Below the pieces are notes generated by a model that made no database searches, was not told where the DNA came from, and worked only from the letters and a program-made list of their open reading frames with translations. Below, one piece after another: positions 1-6,115 of a stretch of 6,161 nucleotides of DNA. The first letter of the stretch is position 1. Each line of letters starts with the position of its first letter. Position numbers and translations under genes: made by a program. The DNA comes from Desulfarculus sp. (GTDB lineage: Bacteria; Desulfobacterota; Desulfarculia; Desulfarculales; Desulfarculaceae), in NCBI GenBank assembly GCA_020216625.1, contig JAIUYB010000151.1, positions 1 through 6,161 of the forward strand, given 5' to 3'.

Positions 1-551
1 GGCTGTTCCAGGCGTTTTTCCAGCTTGTCCAGGCGGGCGACCAGTTGGGGGTCGGCGGCGGCGGGGGCGGCCGGGGCTGGGCGCTCCTTCAGGGCCTGTT
101 CCAGATGGGCCAGGCGCTCCTGCAAGGGCTTGAGGTCGGCGGCCTCGTGGCCGCCGGGGCGCCGGGACATCTGTTCCAGGCGCTTTTCCAACTCGTCCAG
201 GCGGCGATCCTGGGAGGCGTCGACCGCGCCGGAAGTGCCGCCGCCGCGGTTGGCCTGAATGGCCTCCACCTGCTTGCGCAGGCCGCCGACCTCGCGGCTT
301 AACTCCACCTGCTCGGCCAGGACCTTCTCGCTGGAGGCCACCGCCCGCTCCACCATGGACCCGGGCACGATGGCTGGCGTGGGATTCTCCACCTCCCGGC
401 TGGACCCACCGCTGAACCAGACCGTGATCAAATAGAGCACGGCCACGCCGATCAGGACGCCGACCATGATCTCCAGGGGCGAGAGACGGAAGTTGCGCCG
501 GCTGGCGAGGGGCGGGGCGGAGTTGGTTTGACTGTTGCTACCCTTGGCCAT
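1..551 (-). CDS. Membrane-anchored coiled-coil protein, N-terminal part (runs off the left edge)
   Basis: I do not recognise the family. Reading leftward from an ATG at 551-549 gives an open frame of 183 codons with no stop up to the window edge; the C-terminus lies outside. An in-frame TAG lies five codons upstream of the ATG, so the start cannot extend far. A weak Shine-Dalgarno (AAAGG, 561-557) sits 5 nt before it. The product has a basic, Ser/Asn-rich N-tail (residues 1-22, with RRNFR at 18-22), one hydrophobic segment at about 27-47 (IMVGVLIGVAVLYLITVWF), then a long Glu/Arg/Leu/Gln-rich heptad-like region (about 66-100, 116-130, 138-157, 169-183) broken by Gly- and Ala/Pro-rich linkers. 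This predicts a single-pass inner-membrane protein with cytoplasmic N-tail and an extended periplasmic coiled coil. LDELEKRLEQ (118-127) recurs as LDKLEKRLEQ (174-183), so the coiled coil is internally repeated. It could be an envelope scaffold or carry a C-terminal peptidoglycan-binding domain, but this part cannot tell. It is divergent from the crotonase gene. Confidence 0.8.
   Translation of the reverse strand, partial: MAKGSNSQTNSAPPLASRRNFRLSPLEIMVGVLIGVAVLYLITVWFSGGSSREVENPTPAIVPGSMVERAVASSEKVLAEQVELSREVGGLRKQVEAIQANRGGGTSGAVDASQDRRLDELEKRLEQMSRRPGGHEAADLKPLQERLAHLEQALKERPAPAAPAAADPQLVARLDKLEKRLEQ
3..204 (-). repeat. Internal repeat in the coiled-coil gene (two 34-bp near-copies)
   Basis: Plus-strand bases 3-36 and 171-204 are near-identical 34-mers that differ at only three positions, 168 bp (56 codons) apart. 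Both encode the LD-x-LEKRLEQ segment. A third, looser relative (LAHLEQAL) is encoded around 88-111. The two close copies differ only at synonymous or conservative positions, which fits tandem duplication within the coiled coil, though similar heptads can also converge. Confidence 0.7.
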
Positions 552-581
552 GGATGCCTTTGCCTATGGTTGCGGGCTGGG

Positions 582-614
582 CCCGGAATCCGTGCGGGGC
601 CACGAATGCCCGGG
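582..614. other. Imperfect inverted repeat in the divergent intergenic region
   Basis: Arms 582-594 and 601-614 around a 6-nt GC loop pair over about 12 positions (CGTG/CACG next to the loop, CCGG/CCGG outside) with two mismatches and a bulge. It lies between the start of the coiled-coil gene and the predicted rightward promoter, so it would be in the leader of the leftward gene or act as a DNA site. In a sequence this GC-rich, such pairing can be chance. Confidence 0.25.
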
Positions 615-629
615 GGCTCACGGCCTGGC

Positions 630-658
630 TTGACTGACGGTGATTACAAGAATATCCT
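630..658 (+). promoter_or_regulatory. Sigma70-like promoter for the crotonase gene
   Basis: TTGACT (630-635, five of six consensus bases) is separated by exactly 17 bp from TATCCT (653-658, four of six), within a locally AT-richer stretch (641-662). The predicted start would be about 665, giving a leader of about 45 nt before the ATG at 711. No comparable promoter was clear for the leftward gene. Confidence 0.55.
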
Positions 659-700
659 TTAACCTCCCAATCGGCAAGACCTTACCCGCACGCGCAGACC

Positions 701-706
701 AGGAGG
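701..706 (+). promoter_or_regulatory. Strong ribosome binding site of the crotonase gene
   Basis: AGGAGG lies 4 nt before the ATG at 711. It is a full-strength Shine-Dalgarno and decides the start. The spacing is slightly short. Confidence 0.85.
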
Positions 707-710
707 ACCC

Positions 711-1505
711 ATGAGCCAATTCGAGACGATTCTGGTGGAGGACCAGGGTCCGGTGCGCCTGCTGACCCTGAACCAGCCCCAGTTTTTCAATCCCCTGGAC
801 CAGAAGAGCGGCCCGGAGCTGGTGGCGGCCCTGGAGGCGGCCGATCGCGAAGCCGCGGTGCGGGCGGTGGTGCTCACCGGCGCGGGCAAGGCCTTCGCCG
901 CCGGCGGCAACGTGCGTCTGATGGGCGAGATCCTGGCCTCGGGCCGATCCGCCGGGCCTTTCTTCAGCGAAATCGCGGCGGTGCTCAACCGCAGCATCAT
1001 CACCCTGCGCCGTCTGGGCAAGCCGGTGGTCTGCGCGCTCAACGGCGTGGCGGCCGGGGCCGGCCTGGGCTGGGCCCTGGCCTGCGATCTGGTGGTGGCC
1101 GCCGAGGGCGCCCGCCTGGACCCGGGTTACATCCGCATCGCGGTGACTCCCGACGGCGGGACCAGCGCCCTGGTCACCCGCCTGATCGGCCACAAGCGGG
1201 CCAGCGAGTTCTTCCTGCTGGGCCGGGTGTTGGCCGCCCGGGAGGCCCTGGAGTGGGGCATGGTCAACCGGGTGGTGCCCGACGACCAGGTGGTGGCCGA
1301 GGCCCTGGCCGTGGCCGGACAGCTGGCCCAGGCCCCCCGCCAGGCTTTGCGGGCCACCAAGGCCCTGCTCATCCAGGCCAGCCTGGGCGACCTGGCGACC
1401 ATCCTGGAGGAGGAGCGCCAGGCCATCGTGGGCATGGTGGACCTGCCCGACTTCGCCGAGGGCATCAGGGCCTTTTTCGAGCGCCGCAAGCCCGCGTTCG
1501 CCTGA
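711..1505 (+). CDS. Enoyl-CoA hydratase/isomerase family protein (crotonase superfamily, PaaG-like)
   Basis: A 264-residue protein of normal length for the crotonase superfamily, which binds acyl-CoA thioesters and stabilises an enolate in an oxyanion hole. Visible marks are KAFAAGGNVRLM (60-71, first oxyanion segment, with Asn67 where most members have Asp), NGVAAGAGLGWALACDLVVA (111-130, second oxyanion segment and the helix after it), TPDGGTSALVTRLIG (146-160) and LGRVLAAREALEWGMVNRVV (170-189). The two glutamates that hydrate enoyl-CoA in rat crotonase (Glu144, Glu164) align to Gly120 and Tyr140, so classical hydratase activity is unlikely. Asp148 in the TPD-GGT motif sits where PaaG-type isomerases carry their catalytic Asp, so a double-bond or ring isomerase, possibly for aromatic or unsaturated acyl-CoAs, is a better guess. 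That comparison is from memory of family motifs. The start is fixed by AGGAGG at 701-706. No acyl-CoA dehydrogenase, thiolase or ligase gene lies next to it in the window, so the pathway is unknown. Confidence 0.9.
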   Translation: MSQFETILVEDQGPVRLLTLNQPQFFNPLDQKSGPELVAALEAADREAAVRAVVLTGAGKAFAAGGNVRLMGEILASGRSAGPFFSEIAAVLNRSIITLRRLGKPVVCALNGVAAGAGLGWALACDLVVAAEGARLDPGYIRIAVTPDGGTSALVTRLIGHKRASEFFLLGRVLAAREALEWGMVNRVVPDDQVVAEALAVAGQLAQAPRQALRATKALLIQASLGDLATILEEERQAIVGMVDLPDFAEGIRAFFERRKPAFA

Positions 1506-1511
1506 GATCGT

Positions 1512-1542
1512 CGGCGGCGGGGAGGTCCCCTCCTCGCCGCCG
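1512..1542 (+). terminator. GC-rich hairpin after the crotonase gene, terminator-like but without a T-tract
   Basis: Arms 1512-1525 (CGGCGGCGGGGAGG) and 1529-1542 pair over 14 positions with a single G-U wobble around the loop TCC. It starts 7 nt after the TGA of the crotonase gene, a normal place for a terminator, but no T-run follows: the next bases are GTTGACG, which look like the -35 box of a downstream promoter. It may act as a Rho-independent-like terminator lacking a U-tract, as a 3' end stabiliser, or both. Confidence 0.5.
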
Positions 1543-1543
1543 G

Positions 1544-1572
1544 TTGACGCCTCGCCCGGCCTTTGCTAGCCT
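1544..1572 (+). promoter_or_regulatory. Candidate extended -10 promoter for the hydrolase-corA unit
   Basis: TTGACG (1544-1549) is followed after 17 bp by TAGCCT (1567-1572), preceded by TGC (1564-1566), the extended -10 signature. The -10 hexamer alone is only three of six consensus bases, but the -35, spacing and TGn together make a plausible promoter. The start would be near 1579, with a leader of about 63 nt. Confidence 0.5.
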
Positions 1573-1641
1573 GACCGCAGACTTGCCCCCGCGCCGGATC
1601 GACCCGCGCGGCCTCCCCCACTGCCAAGGAGCCCGATAAAC

Positions 1642-2277
1642 ATGCAAATCATCCAACTCATGGTGGGACAGATGGGCGTTTTCGCCTACCTGGTGGCCTG
1701 CGACCAGACCAAGGAGGCCGTGGTCATCGATCCGGCCGGGGAGGAGGAGCGCATCCTGCGCGAGGCCAAAGACCGGGGCCTGACCATCACCAAGATCGTC
1801 AACACCCACGGCCACCCCGACCACACCTGCGGCAACGCCCGCATCAAGGAGATGACCGGCGCGCCGATTCTGCTCCACCAGGGCGACGCCGATGGCATGA
1901 TCAGCCCCCACGCCCAACAGTTCGCGGCCATGCTGGGCTGCGCCGGCACCCCGCCGGCCGACCAGACCCTGCAAGAGGGCGACGAGGTCGCCGCCGGCCA
2001 GGAGGTGCGCCTCAAGGTGATCCACACCCCCGGCCACTCCCCGGGCTGCGTCTGCCTCTACACCCCGGGCCACGTCTTCACCGGCGACACCCTGTTCGTG
2101 GGCGGGGTGGGGCGAACCGACCTGCCCGGCGGCTCCTGGCCGGTGATGTACAAGTCCATCACCGAGCGCATCCTGACCCTGCCCGACGACACCGTGGTCT
2201 GGCCCGGCCACCACTATGGCCCCAGCCCCAGATCCACGGTCAAGGCCGAGCGGGACACCAACCCTTTCATCCACTAG
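1642..2277 (+). CDS. Metallo-beta-lactamase-fold hydrolase, glyoxalase II-like (YcbL type)
   Basis: A 211-residue two-metal hydrolase of the glyoxalase II branch of the metallo-beta-lactamase fold, probably cytoplasmic, with no signal peptide. All expected metal ligands are present: His56, His58, Asp60 and His61 in THGHPDH, His132 in HTPGHSPG, Asp149 in TGDTLF, and His190 in WPGHHYGP. GVGRTDLPGGS (155-165) and the C-terminal ERDTNPFI (203-210) are typical of the short YcbL-like proteins (about 215 residues), which lack the extra C-terminal domain of classical GloB. The family hydrolyses S-acyl thiol conjugates such as S-lactoylglutathione. With the complete ligand set it is less likely to be an ETHE1-type persulfide dioxygenase, which uses one iron. 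The true substrate, and which thiol it carries in this organism, is unknown. AAGGAG (1626-1631) lies 10 nt before the ATG. The next gene, corA, starts 13 nt after the stop, so they are probably co-transcribed. Confidence 0.92.
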   Translation: MQIIQLMVGQMGVFAYLVACDQTKEAVVIDPAGEEERILREAKDRGLTITKIVNTHGHPDHTCGNARIKEMTGAPILLHQGDADGMISPHAQQFAAMLGCAGTPPADQTLQEGDEVAAGQEVRLKVIHTPGHSPGCVCLYTPGHVFTGDTLFVGGVGRTDLPGGSWPVMYKSITERILTLPDDTVVWPGHHYGPSPRSTVKAERDTNPFIH

Positions 2278-2282
2278 GAGGG
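2276..2282 (+). promoter_or_regulatory. Ribosome binding site that sets the corA start
   Basis: AGGAGGG overlaps the TAG stop of the upstream hydrolase (2275-2277) and lies 8 nt before the GTG at 2291, an ideal spacing. It supports GTG 2291 over the in-frame ATG at 2216, which lies inside the hydrolase gene and has no comparable site. Ribosomes finishing the hydrolase would be well placed to start corA. Confidence 0.85.
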
Positions 2283-2290
2283 CCGCGTCC

Positions 2291-3355
2291 GTGGCGCCAG
2301 CCTCTGGCCGCCTGGCCGACACCACCGCCCTGCCCCCAGGCACCCTGGTGCACGTGGGACGGTTGCGCGCCGAGACCACCCGGGTGGCCATCCTGGACTA
2401 CGACGCCGAGCATCTTCGCGAGGTCAACGACCCCGACCAGGCCCAGATCGTCGAGTTTGCCGGCCACCCCTCGGTGACCTGGGTGCGGGTGGAGGGCCTG
2501 CACGACATCGACCTGGTGGCCTGCCTGGGTCAGGCCTTCGGTCTGCACCCCCTGGTGCAGGAGGACATCGTCAACACCAGCCAGCGGCCCAAGGTGGAGG
2601 ACTACGGCGAATACCTGTACCTGGTCCTAAGGGCGGTGCTCTGGGACGAAGACGACCAGGACTGGCGCAGCGAGCAGATCAGCCTGATCCTGGGGCCACA
2701 CTACGTGCTCAGCTTCCAGGAGAGCCACCATCCCCTTTTTGAGCCCATCGCCCAACGCATCCGGAACCTCAAGAGCCGCCACCGCCGCAGCGGCCCGGAT
2801 TACCTGGCCTACTCACTCATCGACGCGGTGGTGGATTGCTATTTCCCGGCCCTGGAGGTGATGGGCGACCGTTGCGAGGGGTTGGAGGACGAGCTCCTGA
2901 CCCGCCCCACGCCCGAGAGCCTCAAGGAGCTGCACCGCCTGCGCGGGCTGGGCCTGCTGCTGCGCAAGAGCGGCTGGCCCCTGCGCGAGGTGGTGGGGGC
3001 CCTGGAGCGGCGCGGATTCGAGTTGTTCCAGGACTCCACCCGGATCTACCTGCGCGACGCCTACGACCACGTGGTGCAGGTGATGGACGCGGTGGACAAC
3101 TACCGCGAAATGCTGGCCGGCATGCTGGACCTCTATCTCTCCAGCATCAGCAACCGCCTGAACGAGGTGATGAAGGTGCTGACCATCATCGCCACCATCT
3201 TCATGCCCCTGTCCTTTCTGGCCGGGGTCTACGGCATGAACTTCGAGTTCATGCCCGAGCTGAAATGGCCCTGGGGCTATCCGGCGGCGTTGCTGTTGAT
3301 GGCCTGCGTGGCCGGAGGGATGCTTTTTTACTTCCACCGCAAGAAGTGGCTCTGA
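2291..3355 (+). CDS. corA: CorA magnesium/cobalt transporter
   Basis: A 354-residue CorA channel, which as a homopentamer lets Mg2+ (also Co2+, sometimes Ni2+) into the cell across the inner membrane. It lines up end to end, from memory, with the 351-residue Thermotoga maritima CorA. Shared blocks include PPGTLVHVG (15-23), FGLHPLVQEDIVNTSQRPKVED (83-104), SEQISLILG (127-135), YLAYSLIDAVVD (171-182), LRDAYDH (254-260), NEVMKVLTIIATIFMPL (291-307), the signature YGMN (314-317), MPELKWPWGYP (321-331) and the terminal KKWL. Residues corresponding to the Thermotoga regulatory metal sites (Asp92, Asp256) and the pore (Asp280, Asn291, Asn317) are all present, so Mg2+-gated closure should be intact. 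Membrane helix 1 is about 293-313 and helix 2 about 328-348, with a basic C-terminal tail. GTG 2291 is chosen because AGGAGGG precedes it by 8 nt. It is the second gene of the hydrolase-corA unit. Confidence 0.96.
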   Translation: MAPASGRLADTTALPPGTLVHVGRLRAETTRVAILDYDAEHLREVNDPDQAQIVEFAGHPSVTWVRVEGLHDIDLVACLGQAFGLHPLVQEDIVNTSQRPKVEDYGEYLYLVLRAVLWDEDDQDWRSEQISLILGPHYVLSFQESHHPLFEPIAQRIRNLKSRHRRSGPDYLAYSLIDAVVDCYFPALEVMGDRCEGLEDELLTRPTPESLKELHRLRGLGLLLRKSGWPLREVVGALERRGFELFQDSTRIYLRDAYDHVVQVMDAVDNYREMLAGMLDLYLSSISNRLNEVMKVLTIIATIFMPLSFLAGVYGMNFEFMPELKWPWGYPAALLLMACVAGGMLFYFHRKKWL

Positions 3356-3508
3356 GATCGAGGCCTGGCCGGTCGGCTCCCCGCCGAGCGGCGCGGTTTT
3401 CGGCCAACCACGCTGGTCCCGGTGGCCTCAGCCGCGCGAGGTCCCGCGCGCGAGGCCCCTACGGGAGCGGGCGAGGCCCGGGCGAAGGCCAGGCGTCCCC
3501 CGAGCCGT
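3356..3508. other. Convergent intergenic gap between corA and rsmE
   Basis: I see no gene in these 153 nt. Two weak hairpins can be drawn: 3402-3427 (GGCC(A)ACC with GGTGGCC, one bulge) and 3433-3450 (CGCGCG around a 6-nt loop). Neither has a T-run on either strand, so a classical terminator for either converging gene is not evident. GCGAGG followed by a pyrimidine and CC occurs three times (3436, 3450 and 3471), at spacings of 14 and 21 nt. Confidence 0.5.
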
Positions 3509-4243
3509 CTATGGGAGCCCAGGCACTGGGTTGAAGCGGACCAGGGCGGCGCAGGCCAGGGCGGCGGTCTCGGCCCGCAGGATCACCGGCCCCAGACCGC
3601 AGGCGATAAAGCCCGCCGCCTGGGCCTGGGCCACTTCCTCGGGGGTGAAGCCACCCTCCGGCCCCACCAGGGCCCAGACCTCCTCCGCCGCCGGCGGGCG
3701 GGCCAAGGCGCCGGCCAGGGATTGGCCGGTCTCGTCCTCGTAGAGGATGACCTTGCGGGCCGGGTCCGGGGCGGCGGCCAGGGCCGAGGCCAGGGATTGC
3801 GGGGCGTGGAAGAGGGGGGCCCAGGCCGCGCCGCATTGTTTGAGGGCCTGGGCCGCCAGGCGCTGCAAGCGGGCCTCATGGCCGGGCTTGGGCTTGGGCA
3901 CCGCCCGCTGGGTCGGGATTAAGCGCACCTCGTCCACCGCCAGCTCGGTCAGCTTCACCGCCAACAGCTCCAGGGCCGGGGCCTTGAGCAGGCCGCAGAG
4001 CAGCACCAGGCGGGGCCAGGGGCGGGGCGGGGTCTCACGCTCCAGCACCCGGCAGCTCACCCGGCCCTTGGCGACGGCCTCCACCTTGGCCCGGGCGCGC
4101 CGGCCGGCCCCGTCCAAGAGCCAGAGGCCGTCGCCCGGGGTCAGGCGCAGCACCTTCAGGGCGTGGGCCGCCTCCTCCGGGGCCAGCTCCACCAGGTCTT
4201 GGTCCAGGTCCGCCGGGCTGACCAGGAAACGGCGCTGGCTCAC
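3509..4243 (-). CDS. rsmE: 16S rRNA (uracil1498-N3)-methyltransferase RsmE
   Basis: A 244-residue SPOUT-class methyltransferase. RsmE methylates N3 of U1498 in 16S rRNA on the assembled 30S subunit, using S-adenosylmethionine. The N-terminal PUA-like domain (about 1-72) contains the family motif HALKVLRLTPGD (27-38). The trefoil-knot catalytic domain follows, with KLTELAVDEVRLIPTQRAV (97-115), LVGPEGGFTPEEV (192-204) and LGPVILRAETAAL (217-229), the last two forming the SAM-binding knot. Many relatives read LGPR-x-LR in the last motif; here Val220 replaces that Arg. KQCGAAW (135-141) replaces the more usual EQSGR-like stretch. The start is a GTG at 4243-4241, one base after the prmA stop (TAG, 4247-4245), with only a weak GGTGATGG-type site before it, so translation is probably coupled to prmA. 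prmA followed by rsmE is a familiar bacterial gene pair, which supports both calls. Confidence 0.93.
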   Translation of the reverse strand: MSQRRFLVSPADLDQDLVELAPEEAAHALKVLRLTPGDGLWLLDGAGRRARAKVEAVAKGRVSCRVLERETPPRPWPRLVLLCGLLKAPALELLAVKLTELAVDEVRLIPTQRAVPKPKPGHEARLQRLAAQALKQCGAAWAPLFHAPQSLASALAAAPDPARKVILYEDETGQSLAGALARPPAAEEVWALVGPEGGFTPEEVAQAQAAGFIACGLGPVILRAETAALACAALVRFNPVPGLP

Positions 4244-4244
4244 T

Positions 4245-5147
4245 CTAGCCCATCACCAGGGAGGCCCAGCCGGACAGGGAGTCCTGCTCGATCAGGCGCA
4301 GGCCGTGGGCCTCCAGGGCGGCGCGGACCTGCTTGATCTGCATCACCAAAAGGCCCGAGACGATCAGCTCGCCGGCCGGGGCCAGGTGGGTGACCAGGTC
4401 GGCGGCCACCATCTCCAGGTCCTTGGCGGTGAGGTTGGCCACCACCAGGGGGAAGCGCCCGGGCAGCTCGGCCAGGGGGGTCAGACTGGCGTGCAGCCGC
4501 CCGGCCAGGTGGTTTAGCTCGGCGTTGTGCAGGCTGGCCTCCACCGCCAGGGGGTCCAGGTCGATGCCGATGGCCTCCTGCCCGCCCAGCAACAGGAAGG
4601 CTAGCCCCAGGATGCCGGTGCCGCAGCCCACGTCCAAGAGCCGAGGCGGCAGTTGCCCCCGTCCCACCAGGTGCTCCAGGCGGCGCAGGCAGAGCAGGGT
4701 GGACTCGTGCTGGCCGGTGCCAAAGGCCTGGCCGGGATCGATGACGATCTCCACCTGGCCGGGATTGAGTTCGGCCCGCTCCCAGGGCGGGGCCACCACC
4801 AGGCGCTTGGTCAGGGCCCGGGGCCGGAAATGGCGCTTCCAGTTCTCGCCCCAGTCCTGGTCCGCCAGGTTCTGGAAGCTGACCATCACCTCCTGGCCCG
4901 CCGCCAGACCCAGCTCCTGGGCGTAGCGGCGCAGGGCGGCCTGCTGGGCGGCCAGGTCGGCCCCGGCGGCCAGGAAGCCCTTGACCATCACCGGGGCCGG
5001 CGGCGCTTGCGAATCATCGATCTCCACCCCGTGTCCGGTCAGGGCCACCAGGTAGTCGGCGGCGGCGTCGGCCTGGGCGGCCGGGGCCAGGAGCATCACC
5101 TCCACCCAGGCCTCCTGGGTGGCGTCGTTGCCGGAAACTGGCGTCAT
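4245..5147 (-). CDS. prmA: Ribosomal protein L11 methyltransferase PrmA
   Basis: A 300-residue class I SAM-dependent methyltransferase. PrmA trimethylates lysines and the N-terminus of ribosomal protein L11. The N-terminal L11-recognition domain starts WVEVMLLAP (14-22). The linker carries DWGENWKRHFRP (98-109), and the catalytic domain shows IDPGQAFGTGQHESTLLCL (136-154), SAM motif I LLDVGCGTGILGLA (170-183), the acidic GIDLDP (194-199), VVANLTAKDL (235-244, where many PrmA proteins read VANIL) and SGLL (264-267). All the family-defining blocks are present. The ATG at 5147 is chosen because GGAGG (5155-5151) precedes it, though only 3 nt away, and the length then matches the family (about 290-300). 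The frame is open further upstream to 5276, but that stretch contains the predicted promoter. An ATG at 5171 in the same frame lacks a ribosome site. It is the first gene of the prmA-rsmE unit and divergent from larB. Confidence 0.93.
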   Translation of the reverse strand: MTPVSGNDATQEAWVEVMLLAPAAQADAAADYLVALTGHGVEIDDSQAPPAPVMVKGFLAAGADLAAQQAALRRYAQELGLAAGQEVMVSFQNLADQDWGENWKRHFRPRALTKRLVVAPPWERAELNPGQVEIVIDPGQAFGTGQHESTLLCLRRLEHLVGRGQLPPRLLDVGCGTGILGLAFLLLGGQEAIGIDLDPLAVEASLHNAELNHLAGRLHASLTPLAELPGRFPLVVANLTAKDLEMVAADLVTHLAPAGELIVSGLLVMQIKQVRAALEAHGLRLIEQDSLSGWASLVMG

Positions 5148-5201
5148 GATCCTCCAACCTTGGTAGGTCATCGGGTTGGCGGCCGCGGGGCGGCCAGGAT
5201 A

Positions 5202-5213
5202 GAATACGTATTC
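5202..5213. promoter_or_regulatory. 12-bp perfect palindrome at the predicted prmA start site
   Basis: GAATACGTATTC is a perfect dyad. It lies just downstream of the predicted leftward -10 (5219-5214) and would span about -6 to +6 of that transcript, a classical operator position. Flanking ATAG/CTAT bases extend the symmetry if a 2-nt insertion is allowed. No regulator gene is visible to pair with it. Confidence 0.4.
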
Positions 5214-5222
5214 ACTATAACA
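5214..5222 (-). promoter_or_regulatory. Extended -10 promoter for prmA-rsmE
   Basis: On the minus strand TATAGT (5219-5214, five of six consensus bases) is preceded by TGT (5222-5220), the extended -10 TGn element. No good -35 lies at 16-18 bp, but extended -10 promoters can do without one. An alternative reading uses TTGACT (5231-5226) with TATTCT (5206-5201) at a long 19-bp spacing. The patch 5199-5231 is the most AT-rich intergenic stretch of the window. The start near 5207 would give a leader of about 60 nt. Confidence 0.55.
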
Positions 5223-5251
5223 GGAAGTCAAGGAAGTCGACCCGTTGACTT
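5222..5251. repeat. Tandem and inverted short repeats in the prmA/larB divergent region
   Basis: AGGAAGTC occurs at 5222-5229 and again at 5231-5238 (9-bp period). Overlapping it, AAGTCAA (5225-5231) and TTGACTT (5245-5251) form a perfect 7-bp inverted repeat with a 13-bp spacer. The TTGACT within each arm is also a -35 candidate, one for each direction, so this may be a shared regulator site or simply two opposed -35 boxes. Confidence 0.5.
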
Positions 5252-5273
5252 TGCCGGCTTCCGGGGCTGGAGT
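5245..5273 (+). promoter_or_regulatory. Weak candidate promoter for larB
   Basis: TTGACT (5245-5250) is followed after 17 bp by TGGAGT (5268-5273), only three of six -10 consensus bases. The -35 and spacing are good and the -10 poor. If used, the start would be near 5280, with a leader of about 78 nt that contains the hairpin at 5305-5325. Confidence 0.3.
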
Positions 5274-5304
5274 CAATTCAGCCGATCGGATGACCAGCCC
5301 CGCG

Positions 5305-5325
5305 CCGGCCGGAAGACCCGGCCGG
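5305..5325 (+). other. GC hairpin in the larB leader
   Basis: CCGGCCGG (5305-5312) and CCGGCCGG (5318-5325) form a perfect 8-bp stem with loop AAGAC, ending 32 nt before the larB start. There is no T-run, so it is not an obvious attenuator. It may be only a stable leader structure. Confidence 0.35.
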
Positions 5326-5357
5326 GATCAACCCCAACCTCGCGACAAGGGTCGGAC

Positions 5358-6107
<750 letters not shown>

Positions 6108-6115
6108 GAGCCAGG

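Noticed and set aside
618..1193. 191-codon open frame antisense to the crotonase gene
   Set aside because: A shadow frame: the His/Gln/Gly/Ala-rich translation is typical of antisense GC-rich DNA, and the sense frame has clear crotonase motifs.
2216..2290. ATG start for corA inside the hydrolase gene
   Set aside because: It overlaps the conserved C-terminal GHHYGP region of the hydrolase and lacks a ribosome site, while GTG 2291 has an ideal one.
1465..2391. 308-codon antisense open frame across the hydrolase gene
   Set aside because: It overlaps a gene with all metal-binding motifs intact and has low-complexity composition and no recognisable domain.
2836..3534. Plus-strand open frame in another frame of corA that continues into the gap
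   Set aside because: Its composition is Arg/Gly/Pro/His-rich, as expected from a shifted frame, and it lies inside corA; nothing protein-like remains in the 3356-3508 part.
3422..4517. Several plus-strand open frames over rsmE and prmA
   Set aside because: All are antisense shadows of two well-conserved methyltransferase genes.
5148..5276. N-terminal extension of PrmA to 343 residues
   Set aside because: The extra 43 residues have no family similarity and cover the predicted promoter and palindrome. The ATG at 5147 has GGAGG before it and gives the normal family length.
4653..5357. Long open frame upstream of and in frame with larB, extending the protein to 484 residues
   Set aside because: The upstream part is antisense to the prmA gene and then crosses the divergent promoter region. 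Its translation is low-complexity His/Gly/Gln-rich, and the LarB family begins near GTG 5358, which has its own ribosome site.
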